The position numbers were made by a program, and so were the translations under genes. A stretch of DNA of 64,000 nucleotides from Trichoplax sp. H2 (Eukaryota > Placozoa > Uniplacotomia > Trichoplacea): assembly GCA_003344405.1 (NCBI GenBank), contig NOWV01000001.1, positions 1,054,001 through 1,118,000 of the forward strand. Reading direction: 5' to 3'. Each line of letters starts with the position of its first letter. Within the stretch, counting starts at the first letter, position 1. The notes under the pieces were generated by a model. It did no database searches. It saw only the letters and a list, made by a program, of their open reading frames with translations, and was not told where the DNA came from. Shown here one piece after another: positions 40,801 to 53,000 of this stretch.

Positions 40801-42207
40801 TGACAAGGTAAAAAATTAGGTGGAAAAACGAACACATTAATGGCAACTGAAATCGTAGTTAAGAATGATTATTATTCAGCTACCTATGTGAAAATAGCTT
40901 AAATATTGAAAGCATTATACGGAACTTTGTGATTGAATTCATTTAAAGGGATGCTATGTAGGTTGGGATTTATGCCATGCAGCTGGTGGTGTTGAATTAA
41001 AATTACATGAATGGGATGTTGATTTCGCAGTTTGGTGTACATATAAGGTAAGATAACGCTTATTTAGGCACGATAACTGAAACTATTTCCTGACAATCTT
41101 AAATTTCATAAAAACTAAAAGTGTTGTTGATAATATAATTGTATTCGCTGCAATTTCAAGTTTAATAAAACTAAAAATGTTCTTATCGATAAAGAATTTA
41201 TGAACTAATATTAAAAGTTGCAGTGTATCCTAATTCCATTTTTTTTATACACAATGTAGCTTCTTAACACCGGTCCAGGATCGATCGGAGCATGCTTTGT
41301 CCATGAAAAATATGCATATCGAAAAGACTTTAAAAGGTTGTCAGTAAATTATTTCAATTTATGAGTCGTTCATTTATCAATAATTTTGACTTTAACGCAT
41401 TTGAACATTTAAAAGGCTTGACGGCTGGTTCGGTCATCGTTTAGAAACTAGACTTAATATGACAAATGGTAATAATAGTTGAATTTGAGATAAGGTGATA
41501 GTTAAAACATTGTTGAAAAGATTAAATTTAGTGTATATTTACTAGTTATGGAGCACGCTCCTGGTGCCTCAGGCTTTCAGCTAGCTACTACTCCTGTTGC
41601 GGATGTCGTTAGGCTCATTAGTAGTTTAGATGTAAGTTTACTTATTAACTTTATCTGTAATTACTGTTCGTTCGTGACACGTTCTTTAAGCATTGTAGAG
41701 TGGTGATTGTTAAATTTTGATTTCTAACAATAGATCTATTCTAGAGTATCTTTACCAAAGCTATTTGAAAAAGCTCGTAAAGGTGTAGTATATATGGAAG
41801 CGCTTTATCGGCACTACTTTATGAATAATGATACATCGGCTGATTGTAAGAAAGTAGAAAGTGTTGCGGAGATTATTTCACCTAGTGATCCTTGTGAGAG
41901 GGGCACTCTCTTTGCATTCAGATTTCCGGGTCGTGTTGATTTCGTTTGTGACGGACTAGCTAAAAACGGAATTGCAGTAAGATAATTTGTCATAGAGTTA
42001 ATTATTAATTTAAATTAAAATTATTTTATTGTGCGATTAGCGATCATTATAAAATCTGCTATGAATGTTATATAATTTTAGGTAACTGTCCTAAAGAGCG
42101 AAATTATTAGAGCTGGTTTTGCTCCACTATATAATTCATTCCAGGATGTACACACCTTCATAACTACTTTGCATAATCTTTTTACTCAAGAAGAGAATCG
42201 TAAATAA
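37862..42207 (+). CDS. KYNU: Kynureninase, tandem copy 1
   Basis: A PLP enzyme that splits kynurenine or 3-hydroxykynurenine to anthranilate or 3-hydroxyanthranilate plus alanine, in tryptophan breakdown toward NAD. Exons: 37862-38027, 39014-39134, 39382-39467, 39987-40048, 40156-40227, 40442-40598, 40743-40807, 40949-41047, 41260-41336, 41416-41468, 41546-41631, 41734-41976, 42082-42207; total 1413 bases, 470 aa (human 465). Motifs: [14 protein letters not shown], the cofactor-side [19 protein letters not shown], the PLP lysine in [23 protein letters not shown] and [16 protein letters not shown] at 37862 is the first in frame; the codons before it lie outside the conserved start shared with copy 2. 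No broken splice site was found, so the gene looks functional. Confidence 0.95.
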
Positions 42208-42889
42208 CGAGTCTTTCCATCTACTTGAAATAGAATCAGCGGATAGTCTTTGTATAGAACTTATATGCACGTACGAAAAACTAGCATTTGCAACCGTAAC
42301 GTACGAGCGAAGATGCATACATTTATATTTTATAACTCAAGCTTGGTTTGACCGACATTACTTAATGCTTAATTAATTATAAAGCACTTCAGCTAGAAGG
42401 TATAAAATTGAATGAACCAGAGCAAAGCAATTAAATGTCTTTCTAGGTTACTTTTCATGTTAATTAAAAAAAGTTGTGGAGTCTGAAACCAAACGTGGAT
42501 CAAGATTCTAAATTAATTAATTTCATAGTATTGTTTAGGAATAGATAAAATTTTTCTACTTATGATATTATTTTATAATACTTATTTAACAAGAAATAAC
42601 AAAGTGTATTCTATGAACTTTAGTATATTCTTTATTAAATTATATTATCAGCAGGATGCTGATAATAATATGGCAAATCGGTTATTGATAAATTTCAAAG
42701 TTGAGTAGTATGCAATTTATTATTCAGTATAGTAATTTGACTGACAGGAAATGTTGTTACGGCCCCAGGATACGCGTATGGCAGTGCTTTATTTTGTATG
42801 ACGAAAATATCGATTTCAATAACAGACGTGTCTATTTGAAAGATGAAAATCATATCCTTGAAAGTGTTCATTTTCCACTACATACTCAC
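42208..42889. repeat. Repeat pair A-B, first copy (left of the gap)
   Basis: Segment A (about 42405-42605) is repeated essentially base for base at 42910-43111. Segment B (about 42607-42889) recurs at about 44008-44292 with four substitutions. Here A and B adjoin; in the second copy about 900 bases lie between them. 42208-42404 is 3' flank of kynureninase copy 1. Confidence 0.85.
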
Positions 42890-42909
42890 NNNNNNNNNNN
42901 NNNNNNNNN
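42890..42909. other. Assembly gap (20 N)
   Basis: Run of 20 N. The sequence on both sides is duplicated, so the gap may hide a collapsed or mis-joined repeat. Confidence 0.99.
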
Positions 42910-43111
42910 AAATTGAATGAACCAGAGCAAAGCAATTAAATGTCTTTCTAGGTTACTTTTCATGTTAATTAAAAAAAGTTGTGGAGTCTGAAACCAAACG
43001 TGGATCAAGATTCTAAATTAATTAATTTCATAGTATTGTTTAGGAATAGATAAAATTTTTCTACTTATGATATTATTTTATAATACTTATTTTAACAAGA
43101 AATAACAAAGA
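42910..43111. repeat. Repeat A, second copy
   Basis: Matches 42405-42605 nearly exactly, from AAATTGAATGAACCAG to CAAGAAATAACAAAG. Its last part is also the first unit of the tandem array that follows. Confidence 0.88.
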
Positions 43112-43600
43112 TATTATGTCATTTTTTGACATTTTTATAGTAAGAGTATAGCATGTCATCCATATCGTTTTATAGTAAGGGTATTGCATGCCGTTCATAT
43201 CGTACGGTATATAATAAAATTTTTTTCTCCTTATGATATTATTTTATGATACTTATTTTAAAAGAAATAACAGAAAAATACTAGGTCTTTTTCTGACATT
43301 TTTATAGTAAGGGTATAGTATGCCATTCATATCGTTCGGTATGTAATAAAATTTTTCTATTTATGATATTACTTTATAACACTTATTTAACAAAAAGTAA
43401 CAAAGATATTAGGTCATTTTTTATAGTAAGGGTAAGCATGCCATTCATATCGTTCGGTATATAATAAAATTTTTCTACTTGTGATATTATTTTATGATGC
43501 TTATTTAATTAGAAATAACAGAAAGATATTAGGTCATTTTTTGACGTTTTTATATTAAGGGTATTGCATGCCATTCATATCGTTCGGTATATAACATTAA
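43030..43600. repeat. Tandem repeat, unit about 115-133 bases, four to five units
   Basis: Each unit holds TTATAGTAAGGGTAT, GCATGCCATTCATATCG, TTCGGTATATAATAAAATTT and AGAAATAACAAAGATATTAG. The ATTCATATCG motif recurs near 43195, 43328, 43443 and 43573. Non-coding, AT-rich. Confidence 0.85.
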
Positions 43601-43896
43601 CTAGAGACTTGCTATTTGAAAGTTACGTATGGTTCCTATACAATTACTTACATTTAATACTGTACACGTGTACATATGGGAGTTTACATAAGAGATTTAG
43701 TAACTATGCAGCGCAGTACTGCACAGTATGTTGTAATCAATTTTTGTTTCATGTATATGTTATATATATACTGTATAACATGTGTCATATAAACTGTAAA
43801 CACGGCTTCTAAAGCTCTTAGAAATTCTCTACCTTACCGTACTAACGTGCTGTGACTACGACGGTTTTAGCTGAGAGGGCGTTTTCGTGAAACACC

Positions 43897-43921
43897 ACCC
43901 ATTAAGAAGGTGGTGGTAATA
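43897..43921. other. Short hairpin in the inserted stretch
   Basis: CACCACC and GGTGGTG arms separated by about 9 bases near 43897-43921. No gene is recognised in 43601-44007. Confidence 0.4.
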
Positions 43922-44007
43922 GTAGCCATCACGTATAAAGGAGTCATCCGGTAAAAATCAATACATTAAAAGGGAAGTGGGTTTTCATTTTACTGTAAAG
44001 ACATGGC

Positions 44008-44292
44008 CTATTCTATGAACTTTAGTATATTCTTTATTAAATTATATTATCAGCAGGATGCTGATAATAATATGGCAAATCGGTTATTGATAAATTTCAA
44101 AGTTGAGTAGTATGCAATTTATTATTCAGTATAGTAATTTGACGGACAGGAAATGTTGGTACGGCCCCAGGATACGCGTATGGCAGTGCTTCATTTTGTA
44201 TGACGAAAATGTCGATTTCAATAACAGACGTGTCTATTTGAAAGATGAAAATCATATCCTTGAAAGTGTTCATTTTCCACTACATACTCACA
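44008..44292. repeat. Repeat B, second copy, with hairpin and short open frame
   Basis: Copy of 42607-42889. Includes the 11-base perfect hairpin TATTATCAGCA/TGCTGATAATA around 44045-44070. It also holds an open frame (ATG near 44112) beginning MQFIIQYSNLTDRKC that is open in both copies. I do not recognise the peptide and do not call it a gene. Confidence 0.8.
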
Positions 44293-44447
44293 TATAAAGT
44301 ATCATTTAAAAGAATTTACCTAGCTGAGGATTTACATGATTTATTCCATTCTGAACGATTTAATATGCCATTGTGCACGCAATAGTACTGTAGGCGGTGA
44401 GTAGGCTGATGTTGATCACTTGGGACACATGTTCCATGCCATTGGAC

Positions 44448-44490
44448 AACGCCCACGGCGAAGGTCGTGTCCTTCCTTCCATGCTGCCGA
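44448..44490 (+). promoter_or_regulatory. Conserved upstream block of kynureninase copy 2
   Basis: CAACGCCCACGGCGAAGGTC then GTGTCCTTCCTTCC, the counterpart of 37660-37720 upstream of copy 1. Likely promoter or 5' UTR; inferred. Confidence 0.45.
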
Positions 44491-44677
44491 CTTTCTAGTG
44501 AATCGTACGAAAGTGTACAGTGTACAGTGTACAATGTAGACTATAAACTACAGTACTATCTACAGGCTAAACTGATGCAATAGCCTGTCGTGTTTACCAG
44601 CCTCTTGGCCTTGCCATTTTTTTGTGCCTTGCTTTACTTCTTCTTGTTGGTATCCAACTAGCTTACCTTCTGCCATC

Positions 44678-47600
44678 ATGGGCAATGATGTCAAATCTAT
44701 TTGTTATGAATTAATGGATGAAGCTGCTAGTCATGGCTATGACATTGCTAGTTGCGAGTTTGCTCGATATCTGGATAGTCAAGACGAATTCAAGGAATTT
44801 CGAGAGTTGTTTTATGTTCCACGAAAGAAAACTTTGCCTCTAAGTATGTCTGCCTAAGTACAGCTACAATTTGAAATCATACAAGTTCATTTTAATCGCA
44901 CTCTAGTACTGCATCCACCTTTTAGCCTACTCTATCTTGCAGTTGAAGAGTCAGAGTATTGATAAGCATCATAACTTGTTGATTATTTTTTATGGACGAT
45001 TGCCTAGTCTACTATCTCATACAGTATGTACAAATTCCAAAGTACTCATGAAACACTTGAGATACTCGCAGAGTCTTAAAGTAGGGCGTGATACTGCAGT
45101 ACTGTACAAGTAGATGGTGTTACCTACAAATAAATATATTAATATTGCAGCATTGAAACTAATCCTAATTAGTACAGTATGTCTATACAATATACAATAG
45201 TTGTCTTTCATCATTAATTATTACGGATAGGATGCTCAATGTTCAGTAAGGCTGATATTGTACTGTACTGTAAAATAATAAGTGTACAATTGTGTATAAG
45301 ATTATTGTGCATTATGTACACTGTACAGTATAGGCAGATAATGAAGAAAGTTGCGATGTTATAATATTCATGAAGATTTTGTACAATCTATACTGTAGTT
45401 GATTTATCCTTGGTCGATGGTGAGAGTGAGAGTATCTATCTTCTTGGTAATTCTCTCGGCTTACAGCCCAAGCAAACTCGACAGCGTTTAATAGAACACC
45501 TGGACAAATGGGCTGAAATGTTAGTCTTTATTTACTAAAAGCGCGTATATCAGTATTGTTAAATTAAATTAAGCAACACTTGAATTATTATATAGTGGAT
45601 ATACTACACTATAACATTGTATTTATTATCAAACATTATGGATGCAAATAGGGGTATCGAAGGACAATTCCACGGGAATGATCGCTGGATTGACTTTCAG
45701 GATACGATGACTAAGGATTTGCTATGTCCTATTGTTGGTTAGTTGAAAGAAAATTGAGAATACCGCTAAAAAGAAACTTTCTCCTTCTAACTTCAATTCG
45801 CTAAATGTCATTATTATAATACGTATATAAGTTAAGATATTTTTTATATATACTTACCAAGATAGTTTGCACAGTATTTAAAACAATTTTATCCAGAATC
45901 CATTGCTGCTGTTATTGAATCTAATTTTTCAGTACTCTGGAGTCATTGGTAAAAATCTCCTTATAGTAACATAGTGGACGTACAATCTATTTCTTGTAAA
46001 AATAATTTACCTATTTGAGAATATCAATATACAAACAATTATGCCTGTCAAAGGCGGTGATATAGTGATGGTAGATCATTAAGACCTTTAAATAAATTTC
46101 ATTTATTAAAATCCTAGATCTTGTTGGGATTATATACCAGGAATTGTTTTATTTTCAATGGCTGCATTGTTGATTCATGTCTATTAGGATGAATATCGAA
46201 ATTAAAATTTTGATTACGTATCAATATAGGAGCTAAGCCTATTGAAATCTGCGTAATGAATGCAGTTACTGTTAACATTCACCTGCTAATGGTATGCTAA
46301 ATAACAATTATAAAACAAAATTAATACTATCAATACTTCTATCAAATAGATATAACGACTATATAACTGCATTTAACTACTTAGATATCTTTTTATCAAC
46401 CTACTGCCGAAAGATGCAAGATTCTTATTGAAGACGGAGCATTCCCTTCTGATCATGTATATGCCAACACTTAGTTATATCCATAATTACAGTAAATTAT
46501 TTACTTCAAATTATATTCGAAGAGTTTTCATTTATTCGATAAATAATAATTAATTATATAATTAAGGCACTTTTAATTAAAATGAATGCTAATCTAGTAT
46601 TATATTTTAAACAATTCTCAGTATGCAGTCCAATCACAGATACGAATGCGTGGTTATGATCCAGATGATGCAATGATAATAGTAAAAGCACGAGATGGAG
46701 AAACTACTATAAGAACGGAAGATGTAATAGCCAAGATAAACGAATTTGGTGATTCTATTGCTATGATTTTATTACCTGGTATGTATTTTTGCTTTGATAC
46801 CTAAATAGGTAGGCTAATACTAGGCGATCATTTTAATGAAGTATTATAGTTTAACATTTATTCTTGTCTTTTAAAGAGCGCAACGCCTCTTCAATTTAAC
46901 CAATTTGTTCATTTCGTATAGGAGTGCAATTTTATACTTGTCAGTTGTTTGATATTAAAGAAATTACTAAGGCAGCACACGATAAGGTTAAAATTAGGTT
47001 ATATTAAGCGTACACTGATAACAAATTTAGTCTTGGTAAATAATAATATTTTTACTACTGCATATAGCCTTATTAAAAAATAACTACTCTGCTTAAACTT
47101 CACAGTGATGACAGTGATTGTGATATTATATTAAACTTTGTAATTTTATTATTTATTTAAAGGGGTGCAATATAGGTTGGGATTTATGTCATGCGGCTGG
47201 TGCCGTTGAATTAAAATTACATGAATGGGACGTTGATTTTGCTGTTTGGTGCTCTTATAAGGTAGACTAATCCTCTTATGTTATTTTCTTTATTTGAGGT
47301 GATTTCGTCTATCTCCAATTGAATATCCACGAAATTGTAGTTGTCCAGAAAATAATTTACATATTGCAGTATAACCTAATTTCTTATCTCGCATCATGCA
47401 TAATGCAGTACCTAAATAGCGGTCCAGGATCGGTTTCAGCATGTTTTGTACATGAAAAGCATGCACATCGGAAAGATTTTAATAGGTTGCCAACATGTCA
47501 TTATCATTTGAGTAACTTGAAAGATTGTAAATAGATTATTTCAATTTATGAGTTGTTTGTTTATCAGTAATTTTGACTTTAATGCATTTGATCGTTTGAA

Positions 47601-48406
47601 AGACTTGAAGGCTGGTTCGGTCATCGTTTAGAAACCAGATTTGATATGTCAAACGGTAATAACGATTGAATATTTGATGACGCGTTGACAAAAATTATTT
47701 AAAAGATTAAGTTTAGCGTATGTTTACTAGTCATGGAGAGTATTCCTGGCGCATCAGGCTTTCAAATATCTAATGCACCTGCTGCTGAAGTTGTTAAACT
47801 CGTTAGTAGTTTAGATGTAAGTAAATTCACCGATTCGCTGTCATAACTTTAATCTCAGCTTATTTGTGATATGTTATTTAAATATCATATCATATACAAT
47901 AATGTAGTAGAGCAGTACAGTATATTAAATTTTTTTTTAAACAATAGATCTACTCAAGAGTATCACTACCGAAGCTATTTGAAAAAGCTCGCAAAGGTGT
48001 GATATATATGGAAGCACTTTATAGGCATTACTTTATGAATAATGCCACATCGACTGACTGTAAGAAAGTAGAGACTGTTGCGGATATTATTTCACCTACT
48101 GATCCTTTTGGAAGGGGCAATCACTTAGCATTCAAATTTTCGGGTGGCGTTGATTATGTTTGTGACGGACTGGCAAAAAGAGGAATCGTTGTAAGATGAA
48201 TTTTTTAGTTAAATTAAAAGTATTTTTTATTACACGATTGGCGATCATTCTAAAGTACAGAAATGAATGATATACAATTTCAGGTGGATGTTCGAAGAAA
48301 TGAAGTTATTAGAGCTAGTTTCGCTCCATTGTATAATTCATTCCAGGACGTTTACACCTTTATAACTACTTTACATGACCTGTTTACTCAAGGAAAGAAG
48401 TCATAA
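44678..48406 (+). CDS. KYNU: Kynureninase, tandem copy 2
   Basis: Same enzyme and same 13-exon layout as copy 1: 44678-44843, 45399-45519, 45652-45737, 46230-46291, 46385-46456, 46622-46778, 46922-46986, 47163-47261, 47409-47485, 47603-47655, 47731-47816, 47948-48190, 48284-48406. Every exon but the last has exactly the length of its partner (last exon 123 versus 126 bases). Total 1410 bases, 469 aa. The PLP lysine sits in [18 protein letters not shown] and the C-terminus has [18 protein letters not shown]. The proteins clearly differ (for example [12 protein letters not shown] versus [12 protein letters not shown], and CEFARYL versus LEFAQYL), while introns are much less similar. So this is a real, older duplication and not an assembly copy. 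It looks functional. Confidence 0.95.
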
Positions 48407-50013
48407 ATACATACATTGACTTGTAGATATCATAGACTTTCTATCTATCCGCTATAGAACTTATAGACAGTCCTTTTAGTATGTAATAATAATTCGATTT
48501 GTAATCTCGATATGAATGGATTTTATTTAACTCAAGTTGATGTTTTATTTTTGCTAGACGGTACGAAGTTGAATTATCCTTGTGAATTAAATATTAAATT
48601 ACGTTATTACTCATATTAGTGACTTAGGATATAGCAATAGCGAATCGAGTGGTAATGAATCCGCATGGGATTATTGAAAATTATCGAGATATTGGTAGTT
48701 GCTGAGCTTCGTACTTTCCGACTGATTAGAGAATAGAAGTTGTTTTACAGAAGAAATACTGTATTACATTCTATGGCATCTATTGTTTAACTATTAATCT
48801 ATTTTCTATACAAGACTTTGTAGCTAAAAAACGGCTTTACTCTGGTAGCGTAAAACTGTATGTTAAGATACTATTAGAAGATAAATGACGCAACGTTATG
48901 ATGTGACGTAATGCTTCAAATTGATATCATGTTTTATTTATATCAGCGTTTCAAACTACTCGAATGTAATTAAATTTTTTATAACTTAATAAATCTAACG
49001 GACACTTGGATACAGCGCTTTTAATTTGCAATTTCCATGCCATATGATATAGTCATATCCGTGGAAACATCTTACTGCCGATAGCCTTGTCTGATACTTC
49101 AAAGTTAAAAAGTCATATAATCTAAGGGTCTAAGTAATAACTTGCCGTAGGTATACGATCAAATACTTAATAATTATCTATGAGCATATTATTGTTTTAA
49201 TAGACTCTTATGGGATTTAACAGTAAATAAAATGGTTAAAGATTACAATTTTTATGTAAGTTTTAATGGAGAGTTCACAATAATTTTAAAATTGAATGAA
49301 TGATACTGATACACATAGAATGTGGAATATCTTATATTCCATAGCCTAGACAAATGCTATATTTTGGTATTTAGTATAAACTCATCATAAAACTTGATCA
49401 CTGTTCCTCAAAAGGTATGCGATCGATATTAGCTATTAATTATAATTATCTATGAGTATATGCATATTTTCAAATTTTATATTAGAGGCCGCCATAGAAT
49501 TTACCTTTAACTCACTTAAATGAGCATCAACCAGAATAATACATTAATTAATCTTTCACGAATAATACTAAATCATAAATTCATGAGCATTTAGATGCTA
49601 AAATTTTAAATTCCTGTATCATAATCAAATTTTAGTTATAGTCTGCATACTGAAAATTTGCTCTTAACAAGCATCTCTATAAATCTTGTATGGAAGATAC
49701 TTCACGGATTTGTGGGTATAGACATTTTAACGATAAAACTAAACACCAATGATGCTCGGTATATTATCTTTTCTTACAAAGTAATAGATTGGGTATATTA
49801 AGTTAGCATTAAGGATTTATATGTTCTTATTAAATGATAGGATCTGTATCTGCATTCTACTAGAATCAGTCTATTAACAATTTAATCTACTTTATTTAGT
49901 TCTGAGACGATCGAATTATACAGTATCCACAAATATCATATTAAATTAAATAAAGAAGTTGATCCAGTACGAATAATTTGGTTGATGAATTTTAAATAAC
50001 TTTTGATTTTGCT
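48407..50013. other. Intergenic stretch between convergent kynureninase and channel genes
   Basis: About 1.6 kb, AT-rich. Its first 100 bases resemble the 3' flank of kynureninase copy 1. No gene or clear repeat beyond that. Confidence 0.55.
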
Positions 50014-53000
50014 CTATAATAATCTCTCTGTGTCTTCAGGAGTACTATTGAATCGTCGTCTAGTTCTCCTTCTACCTTTCTTATACTCATGAATTATTTT
50101 TCGAATGACCAAAAAGGATTTAATTTGCGACCATTCGAAAATTTCCCAAAATGTTAAGAAACTACCGCCCAGGAATAATCCCAATTGACCACCAATATCA
50201 CCTGAAATATATTACATCGCCATCCACATATATTAGAAATTCGTTTCGATCCAAAATGATTAACAATCACTATGAGTATAACATACTTATAAATTGATTT
50301 ACGTCGTATGCTTTCTTTTCTTTAAATGTTGTATAAGAAAGATCGTCGTAGAATAAGTCTAGAAAGACATAATTATCTCTAGATTGGCAGCAGTTAGAAT
50401 GGAAAAATTAGAAATAAAGTTTAGCAATGTTTATACTAGGTGGTACTATGTATGTTGTAATATCGACGAATCTGTAGTAAAGACATAGTTCAGTTATTAT
50501 ATTGAATAGCTTTAATATCCATATAATAGCAATAAAGCTTTAAAATGGATATTTTACCTTATATATTCGCCCATTGAAATATTGTTATACTTTAAGAAAT
50601 CGATTTCTAATTCATTTAATCCGTAACGATGAGCAGCAAACCTTGATGTTTGTCTGAGGGGAATTTCAGCATAAGTTACATGAGGATTAAATGATTTAAT
50701 CCTGCAATCGTTAGGACAGTTGCAAGTAAAGTTTTCCGGTGTACTTAGGCCTTAGTTAGAAATAAGTATGAGAATTAATAGAGGTCATAATTTCAATTTT
50801 GTTGACATTTCAGTAGTACAAGTATCGACTACATTAGTTAGAAATCTGTAGATTATCTATTCGTTGTCTATTTATCTACTTTTGTTGACTATAACTATCT
50901 GTTCGTTCGAAATAGATGCTAGAACTCCTAGTAATTATCTCTAATATTGTGCAATTATTAAACTTTCGACATATTAACAGCTTACCTAAGTATTTAGTAA
51001 CGCATTTCTTAATGTGCTCAGGTGAGCAGATTGGAGATGAGCCTGTATCATTGACGCGTAAATTAGATGGAAATTAATAATTTACAAATATCATAAAATA
51101 GGAAATCACAATAATAATAAAATTAAATTTAAAGTTGTTGTTTTTGTTTTTATGTATGTTGTTTTATATATGCAGACCATAAAATACCGAAGTATTTACT
51201 TTGGTAATACATAACATATACCTTGCATCAAAATATTACGGTACCGCACTGTAGCTTAGTGATTAGTCTATCTCTAGTTTTAACCGTAATTGGTTCGGCA
51301 AAATATTAGTGCATAATTCATACCAATCTCTATATTCTAATATCTCAAGATATCATCCACAACTTGAAGAAATTAAAATAAGTTAGAAGCATATTAAAAT
51401 GCGATGAAAACAATGTACCAGGCATATATGGTGTCCGACAATCACATCGTCTTCTATAGCTATCAGCTAAACATTCTAATTGGCAGGAAGCTCGACTATA
51501 AGATTTAAAATATTTTAACTTCTTCTGACCACAATTTCCCCACGGCGGTTTTAAGAAATCGGACTACACCAAAAGAAAATAAGAGGTATAATTTATTTCA
51601 TACGGATTTACAGTAGACCCTTTTTAAATATAAATTGCTATATCCTTGCATGGCTTTAAAAGATAAATGTAAAAATACATATTTCTCCATTTATTACCTC
51701 TGTGTACAGTAATTTTGTATAAGCGTGGTAGCCGGGCGGAACTGCAATACCTTCAGCATTGATATCAGGAGGTTCAAACTGATTATGGACGCGAAATTTT
51801 ATACCGATATCCGGATCGGGATTAAGATGAGTATATTCTTCTTCTTCGATATTTAGAATTAATTTTAAACCATAACGGCTGCCAGGTCTTTTTTGATAGA
51901 GAATAGGCGCATCAGCTCCTACGGAAATAAAAAGCAATCAGTTGAAGATGTGAATATGAGAAAATAATTTGATCTTAAGTTTGAAATTTCATCTTAAAAT
52001 ACTATGGGAAATAATGTCGAATAACATCGTTTATAATCACGATCAGATGTAATAGCTATCTGGTCTTTGATTCTGACTATACATTATTATGCTCTACTTA
52101 TGAGATAATATTTATATTTAAAAGGGTATAAAGCTTTGATTGATGATATAAGAAAAATAACGAATATGAATGCGTTAAACGGTTCTGCAAGAAAGGATAA
52201 ACATGAATAAAAGATATATGGCAATCTTCTATATCCAAAGCAATTAGCTGACTAAGCAAAACTATGATTAGTCCTGACTTTAGAATAGCTGTTTTATCTA
52301 GAAATTGAGCAATAAACATAAATAAGATAGAAGATACTAATAAAAGTGTTGGTTAGGAATTAAGTCAAAACTAAAGCATGTACCTAATCATAAATTATAA
52401 TTTTAATATCTAAAAACTATCCACTTATAAAGAAAATCGTTACGTAGATTAGCTTTAGAATCGCCTTTAAAGATAGTCTGCCTGACCTGCATTAAAAGTA
52501 AAACAAGAGCCATAATCTGTATATATCCTTGTGAAATTCTCTATACTGCAAGGCTGGCGTCCATCGTTCCAGGTGCAATGTTTAATAAATACCTCAGCTT
52601 GGTTACTTTTAACGTTTAGAAATTGCGTGATATCAAAAGTAATGTTATCATAAAGTTCGAAGGATATATTTTTTAAGTAGTCATTCCACTCTTTTCCTGT
52701 TTTGCCATTGAGGCCAGTGAATATTTGGTTGTTATCGGTTGCAGTAAATAAATTAACTAAATAACCAATGCGATGCCAATCACCATATTCCAATGAAGAA
52801 AATCGAAATCGATTGAAATTGCAAACCGATACAGCTGGAAATTTTAATTTTTTACTGATGGTGTAATTAATTGCAGCATTGGTGGGATAGGTAAAGAGAT
52901 AGTCATAGCGTTGAACGCATGTGATAATGCACAAAATAGTCATCGTTAAGGTCAATAGAAACCAAACCGCATGTCGAACTCGACCACCACGACCAAATAT

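Noticed and set aside
42208-44677. A third kynureninase or channel relic between the two kynureninase genes
   Set aside because: I looked for the last-exon motifs seen at 36.5 and 37.4 kb and found none; the stretch is repeats A, B and the array.
44678-48406. Kynureninase copy 2 as an assembly duplicate of copy 1
   Set aside because: Introns differ in sequence and length and the proteins differ at many positions, too much for alleles.
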